Shown: piece by piece, positions 26,112-34,249 of the stretch | Position numbering within the stretch: the first letter of the stretch is position 1 | Layout: every line of letters starts with the position of its first letter | Notes under the pieces: generated by a model | What the model was told of the DNA's origin: nothing | The model's input: only the letters and a program-made list of their open reading frames with translations | The model's database searches: none | Position numbers and translations under genes: made by a program | Source: Martinezella lusitana | Lineage (GTDB): Bacteria; Pseudomonadota; Alphaproteobacteria; Rhizobiales; Rhizobiaceae | Assembly: GCF_016901135.1 (NCBI RefSeq) | Contig: NZ_JAFEVL010000078.1 | Coordinates: forward strand, 27,475-91,474 | DNA: 64,000 bases | Direction of reading: 5' to 3'

Positions 26112-26729
26112 ATGAAAATTCTGGCCGTTTGCACCGGAACCGCCGAAACACTTCCCGGCAGGAAAAGCAAGACCGGCATCAACAAGCATGCCGTGGGGGG
26201 TGGCGTCATGATTGATACGGAGGGTCTGATCGGCGACGCGATCTGCGATCGCCGGCATCATGGCGGCCGCGACCAGGCCGTCTATGTCGAGGGATCGCTG
26301 ACGCTGGACTGGTGGGCTAGGGAATTGGGACATGCTCTTCAACCCGGCACCTTCGGTGAAAATCTTGTCATCCACGGGCTGGATAATTGCGAGGTTGCCG
26401 TCGGCGACAGGTTTATAGCCGGCGATCTTGTTCTGGAGGTCACGTCGGCCCGCATTCCTTGCGCCACCTTTGCCGCGAAGATGGGCGATCCCAAATTCGT
26501 GAAACGCTATACCCGCGCCGGGCGTCCCGGCATCTATTGCCGTGTCCTGCAGGCCGGGATCGCTACGGCAGGCAATGCCGTGACCTACGTTCCCTATGCA
26601 GGTGTCCCTGTTTCCATGCCGGAAATGATGGCGACGTTTGGCAAGCGGCTATCGCCGGAAGATCGGGCGCGTTATCTGGCAGCGCCTATTCACTATAAGC
26701 TGCGAACTGTGCTTGAGGGCGAGCTTTAG
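26112..26729 (+). CDS. MOSC-domain protein (YiiM-like)
   Basis: A 205-residue MOSC-domain protein. It begins MKILAVCTGTAETLPG, has DRRHHGGRDQAVYVEG near 50, PGTFGENLVIHGL near 85 and the conserved Cys in TSARIPCATFAAKMGDP near 120. MOSC domains bind molybdenum cofactor and serve as sulfur carriers; the E. coli homologues YiiM and YcbX reduce N-hydroxylated compounds. The ATG at 26112 is used because it begins the family homology. It ends two bases before the convergent LysE gene. Confidence 0.9.
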   Translation: MKILAVCTGTAETLPGRKSKTGINKHAVGGGVMIDTEGLIGDAICDRRHHGGRDQAVYVEGSLTLDWWARELGHALQPGTFGENLVIHGLDNCEVAVGDRFIAGDLVLEVTSARIPCATFAAKMGDPKFVKRYTRAGRPGIYCRVLQAGIATAGNAVTYVPYAGVPVSMPEMMATFGKRLSPEDRARYLAAPIHYKLRTVLEGEL

Positions 26730-26731
26730 GC

Positions 26732-27343
26732 TCACCGCATAGCAATCGCTACGGCAGCGCCCGCCATGGTGGCGGCGCTGGTGCGATTGGCGATGCGCAC
26801 GGCGCGGCGGCTCTTGAGGAAGGTTCTCGCCTTCGCCGCAAGCATCGCCCAGGAAAGGTCGATGACAACAAGCACCACGAACATCGTCGCCACCAGCTCG
26901 GCCCATCCGGAAAGCGTGACGGCGTGAAGATCGATGATCGAGGGCAGCAGCGCCACATAGAACACCATGATCTTCGGATTGCCCATGGTGACGGTGAAGC
27001 CGGCGATGAAAAGTCGCGCCGATGATTGTTCGTCCGGCAGTTGTTCTTCTGCCGTATCCGAAGCCGCAAACCACATCTTCCAGGCGAGGTAGAGAAGATA
27101 GGCGACACCGAGCCATTTGATGACCACGAAGGCCCAATGGAAGGTTTCGGCGACGGTTGCCAGGCCCGCAACGGCGCAGGTCAGCCAAATCGCCTCGCCG
27201 AGCCACATGCCGGAGAGAAAGGGCAAGACATTGCGGGCGCCTTTGGTGAGCACGCGTGCCACAAGTGCTGCGATGTTCGGCCCCGGCGATCCAGCCGCGA
27301 TGAACAGTGCACCGGAAAAAATAAGCAGCATCGACAGGCTCAT
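26732..27343 (-). CDS. LysE-family amino acid exporter
   Basis: A 203-residue, six-helix exporter of the LysE/RhtB family. Signatures are AAGSPGPNIAALVARVLTKG near residue 15, with the family PGPN motif, and FIAGFTVTMGNPKIMVFYVALLP near 110. It probably exports an amino acid or related metabolite; the substrate cannot be told. The ATG at 27343 with GGAGA before it is chosen over the frame opening at 27400. Confidence 0.92.
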   Translation of the reverse strand: MSLSMLLIFSGALFIAAGSPGPNIAALVARVLTKGARNVLPFLSGMWLGEAIWLTCAVAGLATVAETFHWAFVVIKWLGVAYLLYLAWKMWFAASDTAEEQLPDEQSSARLFIAGFTVTMGNPKIMVFYVALLPSIIDLHAVTLSGWAELVATMFVVLVVIDLSWAMLAAKARTFLKSRRAVRIANRTSAATMAGAAVAIAMR

Positions 27344-27435
27344 CGCATTCTCTCCGATCGGGCAAGCCAGAGGATTTCTGGAAGACGCCAGAAATAGCAC
27401 CCTGGCTGCCGTTTTCCAAATTCCCGATTTAGCCT

Positions 27436-27972
27436 TTAGCCGAGCTGCGCGCGAAATCGCTCAAAGAGCGCCTTGCCATCAGGCCAATCGCCCAGTCCGG
27501 ATGCGAAATTGATGTGACCGAGTGGCCCGACACTTACAAACTCGCTGCCCCAGATTTCGGCACTATCTCGGGAGTAATCGTAGGGGCCGTAAGGATCGTT
27601 GGTGCTGGTGACGAGCATGGACGGAAACGGCAGTCGTTGCCGCGGCGGATTGGCAAAACTGCCGGCCTCAGTCAGATAGACCTCGCCGGTTGGATCCGGC
27701 GGCGCGACAAGGAAGGCGCCAAGGATCGACGTTTTCTGGACCGGCGCCCAATGGGCGATCAGCTGGCAGGCAAGGCTATGGGCGAGCAGGATCGGCGGTG
27801 TTTTCGAGCTGGCGATTTCGCGGTCTAGCGCCGTGATCCAGTCCGTAAGGATCGGTCTGTCCCAGCTCGATGGCTGGAATCGTCGTATGTGCGGATCCTG
27901 CCGCTCCCACAGGGTTTGCCAATGATCTCCGTCGGAGCCGCCAAGGCCCGGCAGCATGATGATGTCGCTCAT
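27436..27972 (-). CDS. RBBP9/YdeN-type alpha/beta hydrolase
   Basis: A 178-residue serine hydrolase of the RBBP9/YdeN family. It starts MSDIIMLPGLGGSDGDHWQ, has the nucleophile elbow LLAHSLACQL (Ser in HSLA), the Asp in STNDPYGPYD and the catalytic His in VGPLGHINFASGLGDWPDG, all typical. Members are small serine hydrolases without a clear bacterial substrate. The ATG at 27972 has AGGA before it. The gene is divergent from the Lrp-type regulator 110 bases away and may be its target. Confidence 0.9.
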   Translation of the reverse strand: MSDIIMLPGLGGSDGDHWQTLWERQDPHIRRFQPSSWDRPILTDWITALDREIASSKTPPILLAHSLACQLIAHWAPVQKTSILGAFLVAPPDPTGEVYLTEAGSFANPPRQRLPFPSMLVTSTNDPYGPYDYSRDSAEIWGSEFVSVGPLGHINFASGLGDWPDGKALFERFRAQLG

Positions 27973-28082
27973 CTCTGTCCTCTCTCGCTGTTCGATGGAG
28001 AAAAACTGACATGCCGCTCTGGCAATTGACATTGCAATCCATCGGATAAAATCTTCCCCAGCCGATGAATTGAAGGTGAAAG

Positions 28083-28559
28083 ATGGAAAGCGTCGAGAAG
28101 GAGTTGGATCCGACTGACATGTCGATGATCGAGATCCTGCAGCAGGATGGAAGGATCTCGGTATCGGAACTCGGTCGCCGCGTCGGGCTTTCGCAGCCGG
28201 CGGCATCGGAGCGGTTGAAGCGACTGGAGGAGCGAGGCGTCATATCAGGCTACCGCGCCGTGGTCGATCCCGCCGCCGTTGGCCTCGGCATGATGGCGGT
28301 GATCCGGCTGCGCACGACGCATGAACATATCCGGCCCTGCCTGAAGCAGTTTTCGGACATGCCCGAGGTTATCGAGGTCCTGCGGCTGACGGGTGAGGAT
28401 TGTTTCCTGCTCAAGGTTCTGGTGCCGACAGCGGCTAACCTTGAAACCATCGTCGATTCCATCGCCCGCCATGGCGCGGTGACGACGTCGCTGGTGCTGC
28501 GAAACGAGCCAGCGAAACCGATCGGCCGCGAATTGATCCGCAAGGCGACGGCCCGCTGA
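28083..28559 (+). CDS. Lrp/AsnC-family transcriptional regulator
   Basis: A 158-residue regulator with an amino-terminal helix-turn-helix (IEILQQDGRISVSELGRRVG, then SQPAASERLKRLEERGVI) and a carboxy RAM ligand-binding domain (GMMAVIRLRTTHEHIRPC, then VLRLTGEDCFLLKVLVPT). Lrp-type proteins respond to amino acids and often control an adjacent exporter. The LysE exporter lies one gene away, beyond the divergent hydrolase, so both are candidate targets. Confidence 0.93.
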   Translation: MESVEKELDPTDMSMIEILQQDGRISVSELGRRVGLSQPAASERLKRLEERGVISGYRAVVDPAAVGLGMMAVIRLRTTHEHIRPCLKQFSDMPEVIEVLRLTGEDCFLLKVLVPTAANLETIVDSIARHGAVTTSLVLRNEPAKPIGRELIRKATAR

Positions 28560-28581
28560 TTGTGCTTGCTGAGCGCCCGTC

Positions 28582-28905
28582 TCAGAACGGCAGCTTGAAA
28601 CCGGGCGGGATCGGCAGGCCGGCTGTGAGTTCGCGAGTCTTTTCGGCGGTGATCGCCTCGGCCTTGTCCTGGGCATCCTTGTTGGCGGCGACGATCAGGT
28701 CTTCGAGGATCTCGACATCGTCTTCCTTGAAGAGCGACGGATCGATCTTGATGCCCAGCATCTGGCTCTTGCCGTTGACGGTGACGGTGACGAGGCCGCC
28801 GCCGGCCTTGCCTTCGACGCGAATGTCGGCGATTTCCGACTGCATCTTCTCCATCTTGGCCTGCATTTCCTTCACTTTGCCCATCATGCCCATGATGTCA
28901 CGCAT
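28582..28905 (-). CDS. YbaB/EbfC nucleoid-associated protein
   Basis: A 107-residue protein of the YbaB/EbfC family, which binds DNA as a dimer. It starts MRDIMGMMGKVKEMQAKM, has VEGKAGGGLVTVTVNGK in the middle and ends GLPIPPGFKLPF. A GTG six bases earlier (28911) is in frame; the ATG at 28905 keeps the usual spacing from AAGGA. It follows dnaX by about 108 bases on the same strand, the conserved dnaX-ybaB pair. Confidence 0.95.
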   Translation of the reverse strand: MRDIMGMMGKVKEMQAKMEKMQSEIADIRVEGKAGGGLVTVTVNGKSQMLGIKIDPSLFKEDDVEILEDLIVAANKDAQDKAEAITAEKTRELTAGLPIPPGFKLPF

Positions 28906-29013
28906 CGTCACTGGTCCTTCTTTTGCGTATTGTCAGCGTAATCGGCTAGGATGCGATGCGAAGGCCGCTCGAGGCGTCGAGCCCATGCGGTTCCGCTGCC
29001 GCCCTTCTTACCC

Positions 29014-30891
29014 CTAGAATTCTATGTCGTCGCCCGGCAGGATATCCCCGTCGACGGATTCGACGATGGCTGGAGCGGTTGTCTGCTCCTCTTCTTCTTC
29101 CGTCTCCGGCGCCCGCACGCGTACGTCGATGATCTTTGCACCGGGGAACTGCGACAGGATCGCCGCGACATCCGGGTCCTGCCGCGCATCGGCGACCCGT
29201 TGCTTCTGCGCATTCGCTTCGGCTTCCACCAGCGTCGGCTCGCCTTCGTCGCGGCTGAGGCTGACGATCCAGTGAATGCCGGTCCATTCCTTCAGCTTGA
29301 CGGCAAGCTCGTTCAGCAGTGTGCCGGGAGCGCCTGATGTCAGGCTGACGTCGAGCCGGCCCGGCTCCAGCCTTACGGGGCGCACGAAGGTGCGCACCAG
29401 CACCTTCAGCTTCGGGTCACGCTTCTGGCCGGCAAGCTCGGCGATATCGGCCATCGAATTGATCGGCACGAGCGGCTTTGGCGTTTCGGTCGGCCTTGGC
29501 TCGATACGTCCAACAGGTTGCGAATCCGGCTGCGTATTCGGCACTGAGCGCAACATAGCGACCGGTGCCGGGGGCGCGGGTCGTGGCGCTGAGGTTTCGA
29601 TGGCTCTCGCCATGGCGGTGCCCTGGTAGGAAACCGGTGTCCCGCCGCCGTTGCCGATGGGGGATGCAGACGGTGGGCGAGCACCGCCATTACCATCAGA
29701 AAATTCCACAAGCCTGCGCGCGGCATCTTCCGGTGCGGGCAGATGCGCGGCATGCGCCAGCCGGATCAATACCATTTCGGCGGCACCGGCGGTCCGCGAC
29801 GCGTTCTCGGTCTCGGCTATGCCCTTCAGAAGCATCTGCCAGATGCGCGACAGTGCCGTCACCGCCACGCCCTGCGCAAACTCCAAGGCTTTTATGCGCT
29901 CGACTTCGCTCAGCGACGGATCGTCGGCGGCATCGGGCACATATTTCAGGCGGGTGACGAGATGGGTGAAATCGGCAAGGTCGGTCAGCACGACGACGGG
30001 GTTGGCGCCGGCCTCGTACTGGCTGTTGAATTCAGCCAATGCGGCCGCGACATCACCTTTGGCGATGTGGCCGAAGAGATCGACGATGCGGGCACGGTCG
30101 GCAAGCCCCAGCATCGAGCGCACCGCATCGGCTGCGACGAAACCGCTGCCGTGGGCGATCGCCTGGTCGAGCAGCGACAGGCCGTCGCGCGCCGAGCCTT
30201 CGGCGGCCCGGGCGATCATGGCGAGCGCTTCCGGCTCCACCTCGATGCCTTCCTTGCCGGCAATGGTGGTGAACAGTCCCACAAGATCGGACGCGCTGAT
30301 GCGACGCAGGTCGAAGCGCTGGCAGCGCGACAGGACCGTGATCGGCACCTTGCGGATTTCTGTCGTGGCGAAGATGAATTTCACATGCTCGGGCGGCTCT
30401 TCCAGCGTCTTCAAGAGGCCGTTGAAGGCGGCCGTCGACAGCATGTGCACCTCGTCGATGATGTAGACCTTGTAGCGCGCCGATACCGGCCGATAGCGCA
30501 CCTGCTCGATGATCTCTCTGATATCGTCGATACCCGTATGGGAAGCGGCGTCCATCTCGATGACGTCGACATGCCGGCCTTCCATGATCGCCTGGCAATG
30601 ATCGCCGGGTTCGCGCAGATCGATCGTCGGGCGATCGATCGCTGATGTCTTGTAGTTGAGAGCGCGGGCAAGGATACGGGCTGTGGTCGTCTTGCCGACG
30701 CCACGCACGCCGGTCAGCATATAGGCCTGCGCGATGCGTCCGGTCTCGAACGCGTTGGTCAGTGTGCGAACCATCGGCTCCTGGCCGACCATAAGGTCCG
30801 TGAAGTCCTTGGGCCTGTACTTGCGGGCCAGCACCCGGTAACCGGTGCCGGTCGAGGCGGCATCTTTTGCTTGTCGCTCGCTGTCGCTCAT
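29014..30891 (-). CDS. dnaX: DNA polymerase III subunit gamma/tau
   Basis: A 625-residue clamp-loader ATPase. Walker A is GVRGVGKTTTARILARALNY, Walker B region is VYIIDEVHMLS and the SRC arginine-finger motif is in TVLSRCQRFDLRRI. The zinc module that normally carries four cysteines between Walker A and B has only one Cys left (GDHCQAIMEG), as I recall for rhizobia. The carboxy 240 residues are a Pro-rich linker and tau-type domain ending in an acidic EEEEEQ and DGDILPGDDIEF. The 5' end is followed closely by the SRP RNA gene. Confidence 0.96.
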   Translation of the reverse strand: MSDSERQAKDAASTGTGYRVLARKYRPKDFTDLMVGQEPMVRTLTNAFETGRIAQAYMLTGVRGVGKTTTARILARALNYKTSAIDRPTIDLREPGDHCQAIMEGRHVDVIEMDAASHTGIDDIREIIEQVRYRPVSARYKVYIIDEVHMLSTAAFNGLLKTLEEPPEHVKFIFATTEIRKVPITVLSRCQRFDLRRISASDLVGLFTTIAGKEGIEVEPEALAMIARAAEGSARDGLSLLDQAIAHGSGFVAADAVRSMLGLADRARIVDLFGHIAKGDVAAALAEFNSQYEAGANPVVVLTDLADFTHLVTRLKYVPDAADDPSLSEVERIKALEFAQGVAVTALSRIWQMLLKGIAETENASRTAGAAEMVLIRLAHAAHLPAPEDAARRLVEFSDGNGGARPPSASPIGNGGGTPVSYQGTAMARAIETSAPRPAPPAPVAMLRSVPNTQPDSQPVGRIEPRPTETPKPLVPINSMADIAELAGQKRDPKLKVLVRTFVRPVRLEPGRLDVSLTSGAPGTLLNELAVKLKEWTGIHWIVSLSRDEGEPTLVEAEANAQKQRVADARQDPDVAAILSQFPGAKIIDVRVRAPETEEEEEQTTAPAIVESVDGDILPGDDIEF

Positions 30892-30939
30892 CGCCCTGCT
30901 GTTGCCCGCAGAAAGCCGGGTCTTGCTTTCGGAAAGGGT

Positions 30940-31035
30940 GGGAGGCTGGCACGATGACCCGTGCCGGGCTCGTTAGGGCTGCTTCCTTCCGGACCTGACC
31001 CGGTTGGCGAGTGGCTCGTCCACCACCAACCTCCC
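30940..31035 (-). ncRNA. ffs: Small (4.5S-type) signal recognition particle RNA
   Basis: The reverse strand has the apical SRP domain GGGTCAGGTCCGGAAGGAAG followed by CAGCCCTAA, identical in the Ffh-binding loop to E. coli 4.5S RNA. The ends GGGAGGTTGG and CCAGCCTCCC pair to close a 96-base hairpin. It directs membrane proteins to the translocon together with Ffh. It lies 48 bases upstream of dnaX on the same strand. Confidence 0.96.
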
Positions 31036-31052
31036 GGATGCACATATCGGCA

Positions 31053-31082
31053 ATATCGCCATCAAAAGCAAGCCAAGGTCAA
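31053..31082 (-). promoter_or_regulatory. Predicted promoter of ffs
   Basis: On the reverse strand TTGACC (31077-31082) and CGATAT (31053-31058) are separated by 18 bases and point at the SRP RNA, whose paired 5' end begins about 18 bases downstream. A poly-T tract lies just before the -35. Confidence 0.6.
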
Positions 31083-31124
31083 AAAAAACTGCTAAACATT
31101 TGATAAAACAATGGAGGATGCCAC

Positions 31125-31535
31125 TTGAAAGACTTCGTTCTCGACGAGAGACTGGCGAATGACAGCGTTTCCGTCGTGATGACAGGCCTTTGCGACGTGC
31201 GTTTGATGAAGGATCGGCGTTGGCCGTGGCTTTTGCTGGTGCCCCGCCGGCCCGATAAATCGGAAATATTCGAGCTGACACCGCTCGACCAGATTTTGCT
31301 CACTTTCGAGACCGAGAAGGTCGCGAGCGCCCTGAAGACGCTGACCGGGGCGACAAAAATCAACGTCGGGGCTCTTGGAAATATCGTCCGTCAGCTGCAT
31401 GTTCATGTGATTGCGCGGTTCGAAGGGGACGCGAACTGGCCCGGTCCGGTCTGGGGCCATGGCAAGGCGGAACCCTATTCGGACGAAGATATGAACAGCT
31501 TCATAGCCAAGTTGCGGGACACGCTTTCACAATGA
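31125..31535 (+). CDS. HIT-family hydrolase
   Basis: A 136-residue histidine-triad protein. The family signature appears as RQLHVHVIARFEGD (residues 89-102), with H92 and H94 present but the first position of the triad taken by Q90. HIT proteins hydrolyse nucleotidyl phosphate bonds, often diadenosine tetraphosphate. The start is TTG at 31125 with GGAGG before it; the nearby ATG at 31111 runs into a stop. Its stop overlaps the nudC start by four bases, so the two are coupled. Confidence 0.88.
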   Translation: MKDFVLDERLANDSVSVVMTGLCDVRLMKDRRWPWLLLVPRRPDKSEIFELTPLDQILLTFETEKVASALKTLTGATKINVGALGNIVRQLHVHVIARFEGDANWPGPVWGHGKAEPYSDEDMNSFIAKLRDTLSQ

Positions 31536-32491
31536 GCCATTCCATCTTTTCGTCGGATGCGCCGCATCCGGAAGCCAGCAGTCTCACTGCCTTTGCGGAA
31601 AACCAGCTTAACCGGGATGCCGAGCATCGCGACGAGGAATCGATCAAGCAGGCGCTTGCCAAAGAGGGCACGCATATCCTGGCCTTTGCCAAGGAGCAGC
31701 TGGTCTTGAAGCACGACGGCCAGGTGCTCGATCCGCTGTTTGCCCGCTACGAATTGCAGGAACTCGATCCGGATTGGGAGGCGGCCGTGCTGCTCGGCTA
31801 CCGCAAGACCGGCGAGCCGCGGCTGGCCGTCCCGGTGCGCATCAATGCCGATGAGCTCGCCAGCCAGTACAAGCCGGCTGACATGCGCTCGCTCTGGCGC
31901 GACCTCTTACTGGAGGGCGAAATTCTCGGCGAGGCGGCGCAGGGCATGAGCCTCATCCGCTGGAACAGCGACAACCGCTTCTGCGGGCGGTGCGGCTCCG
32001 TCATGGAAAGCCGCATCGGCGGCTACAAGCGGGTCTGTACGGCCTGCGAACACATGATCTTCCCGCGCACCGACCCGGTCGTCATCATGCTGACGGTCGA
32101 TGAGGAACGGAATCGCTGCCTGCTCGGCCGCAGCCACCATTTTGCGCCGGGCATGTATTCCTGTCTGGCCGGTTTCGTCGAGCCGGGCGAGACCATCGAG
32201 AATGCCGTGCGCCGCGAGACGCACGAGGAATCCGGTATTCAAACCGGCCGCGTGCGCTATCATGCGTCACAGCCCTGGCCGATGCCGCACTCGCTGATGA
32301 TCGGCTGCTATGCCGAGGCGAAGTCGACGGAAATCCATATTGACGAGGCAGAGCTCGAGGACTGCCGCTGGTTCACGCCGGAAGAGACGCTCGCGATGCT
32401 CGATCGCGTCGCGGCCTCCGGCAACACCTCCCCGCCCAAGGGCGCCATCGCCCATCGCCTGATGCGTGACTGGGTGGAATGGAAACGATAG
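31532..32491 (+). CDS. nudC: NAD(+)/NADH diphosphatase
   Basis: A 319-residue NudC. It has the zinc ribbon C151, C154, C169, C172, the Nudix box GFVEPGETIENAVRRETHEE at 214-233 and the NADH-specific SQPWPMPHS at 246-254. NudC hydrolyses NADH and also removes NAD caps from RNA. It overlaps the HIT gene by four bases; a nucleotide-repair or housecleaning pair is likely. Confidence 0.95.
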   Translation: MSHSIFSSDAPHPEASSLTAFAENQLNRDAEHRDEESIKQALAKEGTHILAFAKEQLVLKHDGQVLDPLFARYELQELDPDWEAAVLLGYRKTGEPRLAVPVRINADELASQYKPADMRSLWRDLLLEGEILGEAAQGMSLIRWNSDNRFCGRCGSVMESRIGGYKRVCTACEHMIFPRTDPVVIMLTVDEERNRCLLGRSHHFAPGMYSCLAGFVEPGETIENAVRRETHEESGIQTGRVRYHASQPWPMPHSLMIGCYAEAKSTEIHIDEAELEDCRWFTPEETLAMLDRVAASGNTSPPKGAIAHRLMRDWVEWKR

Positions 32492-32504
32492 GTCTTTACC
32501 TGCC

Positions 32505-33191
32505 ATGGCACGCTCGGAACGCTTGCTGACGCTGCTGCAGACGCTTAGGCGCTACCGCCGCCCGGTCAGCGGTGCTGTTCTGGCGGAGGAAACCAGCGTC
32601 AGCCTGCGCACGCTCTATCGCGATATCGCGAGCCTCCAGTCGCAGGGCGCCATGATCGAGGGCGAGCCGGGCATCGGCTATGTTCTGAAACCCGGCTTCA
32701 TGCTGCCGCCGATGATGTTTTCGCAGGACGAGATCGAGGCGCTAGTGCTGGGTTCCCGATGGGTGGCGCGTGCTACCGACGCGCGACTGGCGGCAGCGGG
32801 CGCGGATGCGCTTGCCAAGATCGCCGCGGTGCTGCCGGCCGAGATGCGCGACGAGGTCGATCAGGCAGCGGTGGTCGTCGCGACGCGCCGGATTACCGAG
32901 GACAGGACCGATCTTTCCCTCATGCGCAAGGCGATCCGCACGGAGCGCATGGTGCAGCTGACCTATGGCGATGTGAACGGCTCCATTTCGACCCGGCGCA
33001 TCTGGCCCTTCGCGCTAGGCTATTTCGACAATTCGCGCATCATCATGGCGTGGTGTGAGCTGCGCCAGGATTTTCGTCATTTCCGCGCCGACCGTATCGT
33101 CGATTTCGCGGTTCTGGAGGCACGCTATCCACGCCGCCGCGTCGCCTTGGCTAGGGAATGGCACGCCCGGGAGGGCGTCGTCCACGACTGA
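32505..33191 (+). CDS. YafY-type HTH/WYL transcriptional regulator
   Basis: A 228-residue regulator with an amino-terminal HTH_11 domain (ERLLTLLQTLRRYRRPVSG, then SVSLRTLYRDIASLQSQG) and a WYL domain from about 135 (RTERMVQLTYGDVNGSIS, RIWPFALGYFDNSRIIMAW). WYL domains sense small ligands or nucleic acids. The ATG at 32505 fits the family start. A near-perfect palindrome lies 15 bases after its stop and before the next two genes, which are likely targets. Confidence 0.93.
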   Translation: MARSERLLTLLQTLRRYRRPVSGAVLAEETSVSLRTLYRDIASLQSQGAMIEGEPGIGYVLKPGFMLPPMMFSQDEIEALVLGSRWVARATDARLAAAGADALAKIAAVLPAEMRDEVDQAAVVVATRRITEDRTDLSLMRKAIRTERMVQLTYGDVNGSISTRRIWPFALGYFDNSRIIMAWCELRQDFRHFRADRIVDFAVLEARYPRRRVALAREWHAREGVVHD

Positions 33192-33206
33192 CCTCGACAC
33201 GCAACA

Positions 33207-33229
33207 CTACTGCCAGAAACTGTCAGTAG
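33207..33229. promoter_or_regulatory. Palindromic operator, probably for the WYL regulator
   Basis: CTACTGCCAG (33207-33216) and CTGTCAGTAG (33220-33229) flank AAA and match as reverse complements at nine of ten positions. It lies in the promoter region of the small gene at 33276. YafY-type regulators in proteobacteria often sit beside similar CTGNCAG palindromes and VOC genes. Confidence 0.7.
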
Positions 33230-33275
33230 GCTTGGCTATTATCGGCACCATCCAAGCAGGATGGGAGGACCGATC

Positions 33276-33512
33276 ATGGCAAGCAACGTTTTCATCACTA
33301 CGAAACAAGCGCAGCGCGGTGGCGTCGAAGCCGGCAAGGGCAAAGATGTTTCAATATCCGCACCGCTGGCTCGCCTCTCGCAGATTGCGCTTGGCTATTT
33401 CACCCGTCGCTGGAACCGCCTCGATATCGAGGAAATGCCGAATTCCGTGAAGCGCGATCTGGGCTTCCTCGACGGACACGCCCCTTACCGTGAGGAAGAG
33501 CGGATGCACTAA
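33276..33512 (+). CDS. Small DUF1127-like protein
   Basis: A 78-residue protein with a GGAGG site seven bases before the ATG at 33276. The second half (ALGYFTRRWNRLDIEEMPN, VKRDLGFLDG) resembles the DUF1127/YjiS pattern of an Arg-rich helix followed by a short LxxMPxxxxxDLGl segment; the match is loose. Short DUF1127 proteins of alphaproteobacteria bind RNA and affect sRNA turnover. It sits directly under the palindrome, so it is probably regulated by the WYL protein. Confidence 0.75.
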   Translation: MASNVFITTKQAQRGGVEAGKGKDVSISAPLARLSQIALGYFTRRWNRLDIEEMPNSVKRDLGFLDGHAPYREEERMH

Positions 33513-33631
33513 TCGCACCGCCAACTCACAGCCTAACTTCCGACAACTAGCCTTCCGCCGGCAAGCTTCGCCCAGCCCGCCGGACCGCATATGCCTGCCC
33601 TCATATCCCTTAAAACCAAAGGAATATCCCA

Positions 33632-34000
33632 ATGACCAACCCCAACCTCATCATCTTCTATGTCAAGGATCCTGCCGAGAGCACGCCGTTCTATCGCGAC
33701 CTGTTCGGTCACGAGCCGGCCTTCGCCTCGCCGAATTTCGTGGCTTTCTCGCTCAACAACGGCTTGAGCCTTGGCCTGTGGCGTCGCAGCAGCGTCGAAC
33801 CGCAGCCCTCCGCCATCGGCAATCGCGGCGAACTGGGCTTCATGGTCGAAGGCGCAGGCGCCGTCGAACAGCACTACAAGGATTGGAAGGCACGTGGCCT
33901 GCCGATCGCGCAAGAATTGACGACGATGGATTTCGGCCCGACCTTCGTCGTGCTCGATCCCGACGGTCATCGCCTTCGTGTCTGTGAGCCGGATAAGTAA
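33632..34000 (+). CDS. VOC (glyoxalase-like) family protein
   Basis: A 122-residue vicinal-oxygen-chelate protein: a beta-alpha-beta unit starting NLIIFYVKDPAESTPFYRDL, and a second ending FVVLDPDGHRLRVCEPDK, with the usual DPDGH motif. Substrate unknown. AAAGGA precedes the ATG. It follows the small DUF1127-like gene by 119 bases and probably belongs to the same WYL-controlled unit, a combination often seen. Confidence 0.88.
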   Translation: MTNPNLIIFYVKDPAESTPFYRDLFGHEPAFASPNFVAFSLNNGLSLGLWRRSSVEPQPSAIGNRGELGFMVEGAGAVEQHYKDWKARGLPIAQELTTMDFGPTFVVLDPDGHRLRVCEPDK

Positions 34001-34019
34001 GCCGCCAGGCATGTGGCTT

Positions 34020-34167
34020 GCCCCTCACCCTAGCCCTCTCACCGCTCGCGGGGAGAGGGGACGACAGCGAACCCTCGCCGAGCGCTGTGATGGAAGGAAG
34101 GCTGTGGATGCACCTATCCCCTTCTCCCCGCGAGCGGGGAGAAGGTGGCCGACAGGCCGGATGAGGA
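34020..34167. repeat. Repeat family A, second copy (hybrid)
   Basis: The left half has CCCCTCACCCTAGCCCTCTC, then a hairpin CGCTCGCGGGGAGAGGGG. The right half differs: CCCCTTCTCCCCGCGAGCGG, then AGAAGGTGGCCGACAGGCCG and GATGAGG. Compared with 12762-12907, the left arm is shared but the right arm is a different variant, so the element looks like a fusion of two subfamilies. Confidence 0.75.
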
Positions 34168-34249
34168 GCAAATCGTCCATCATTCGAGTTGACTTGCGGC
34201 ATTCGCGGAAGAGACTGATCGATAACCCAGAGAGCCACCGGAGGCGCAA

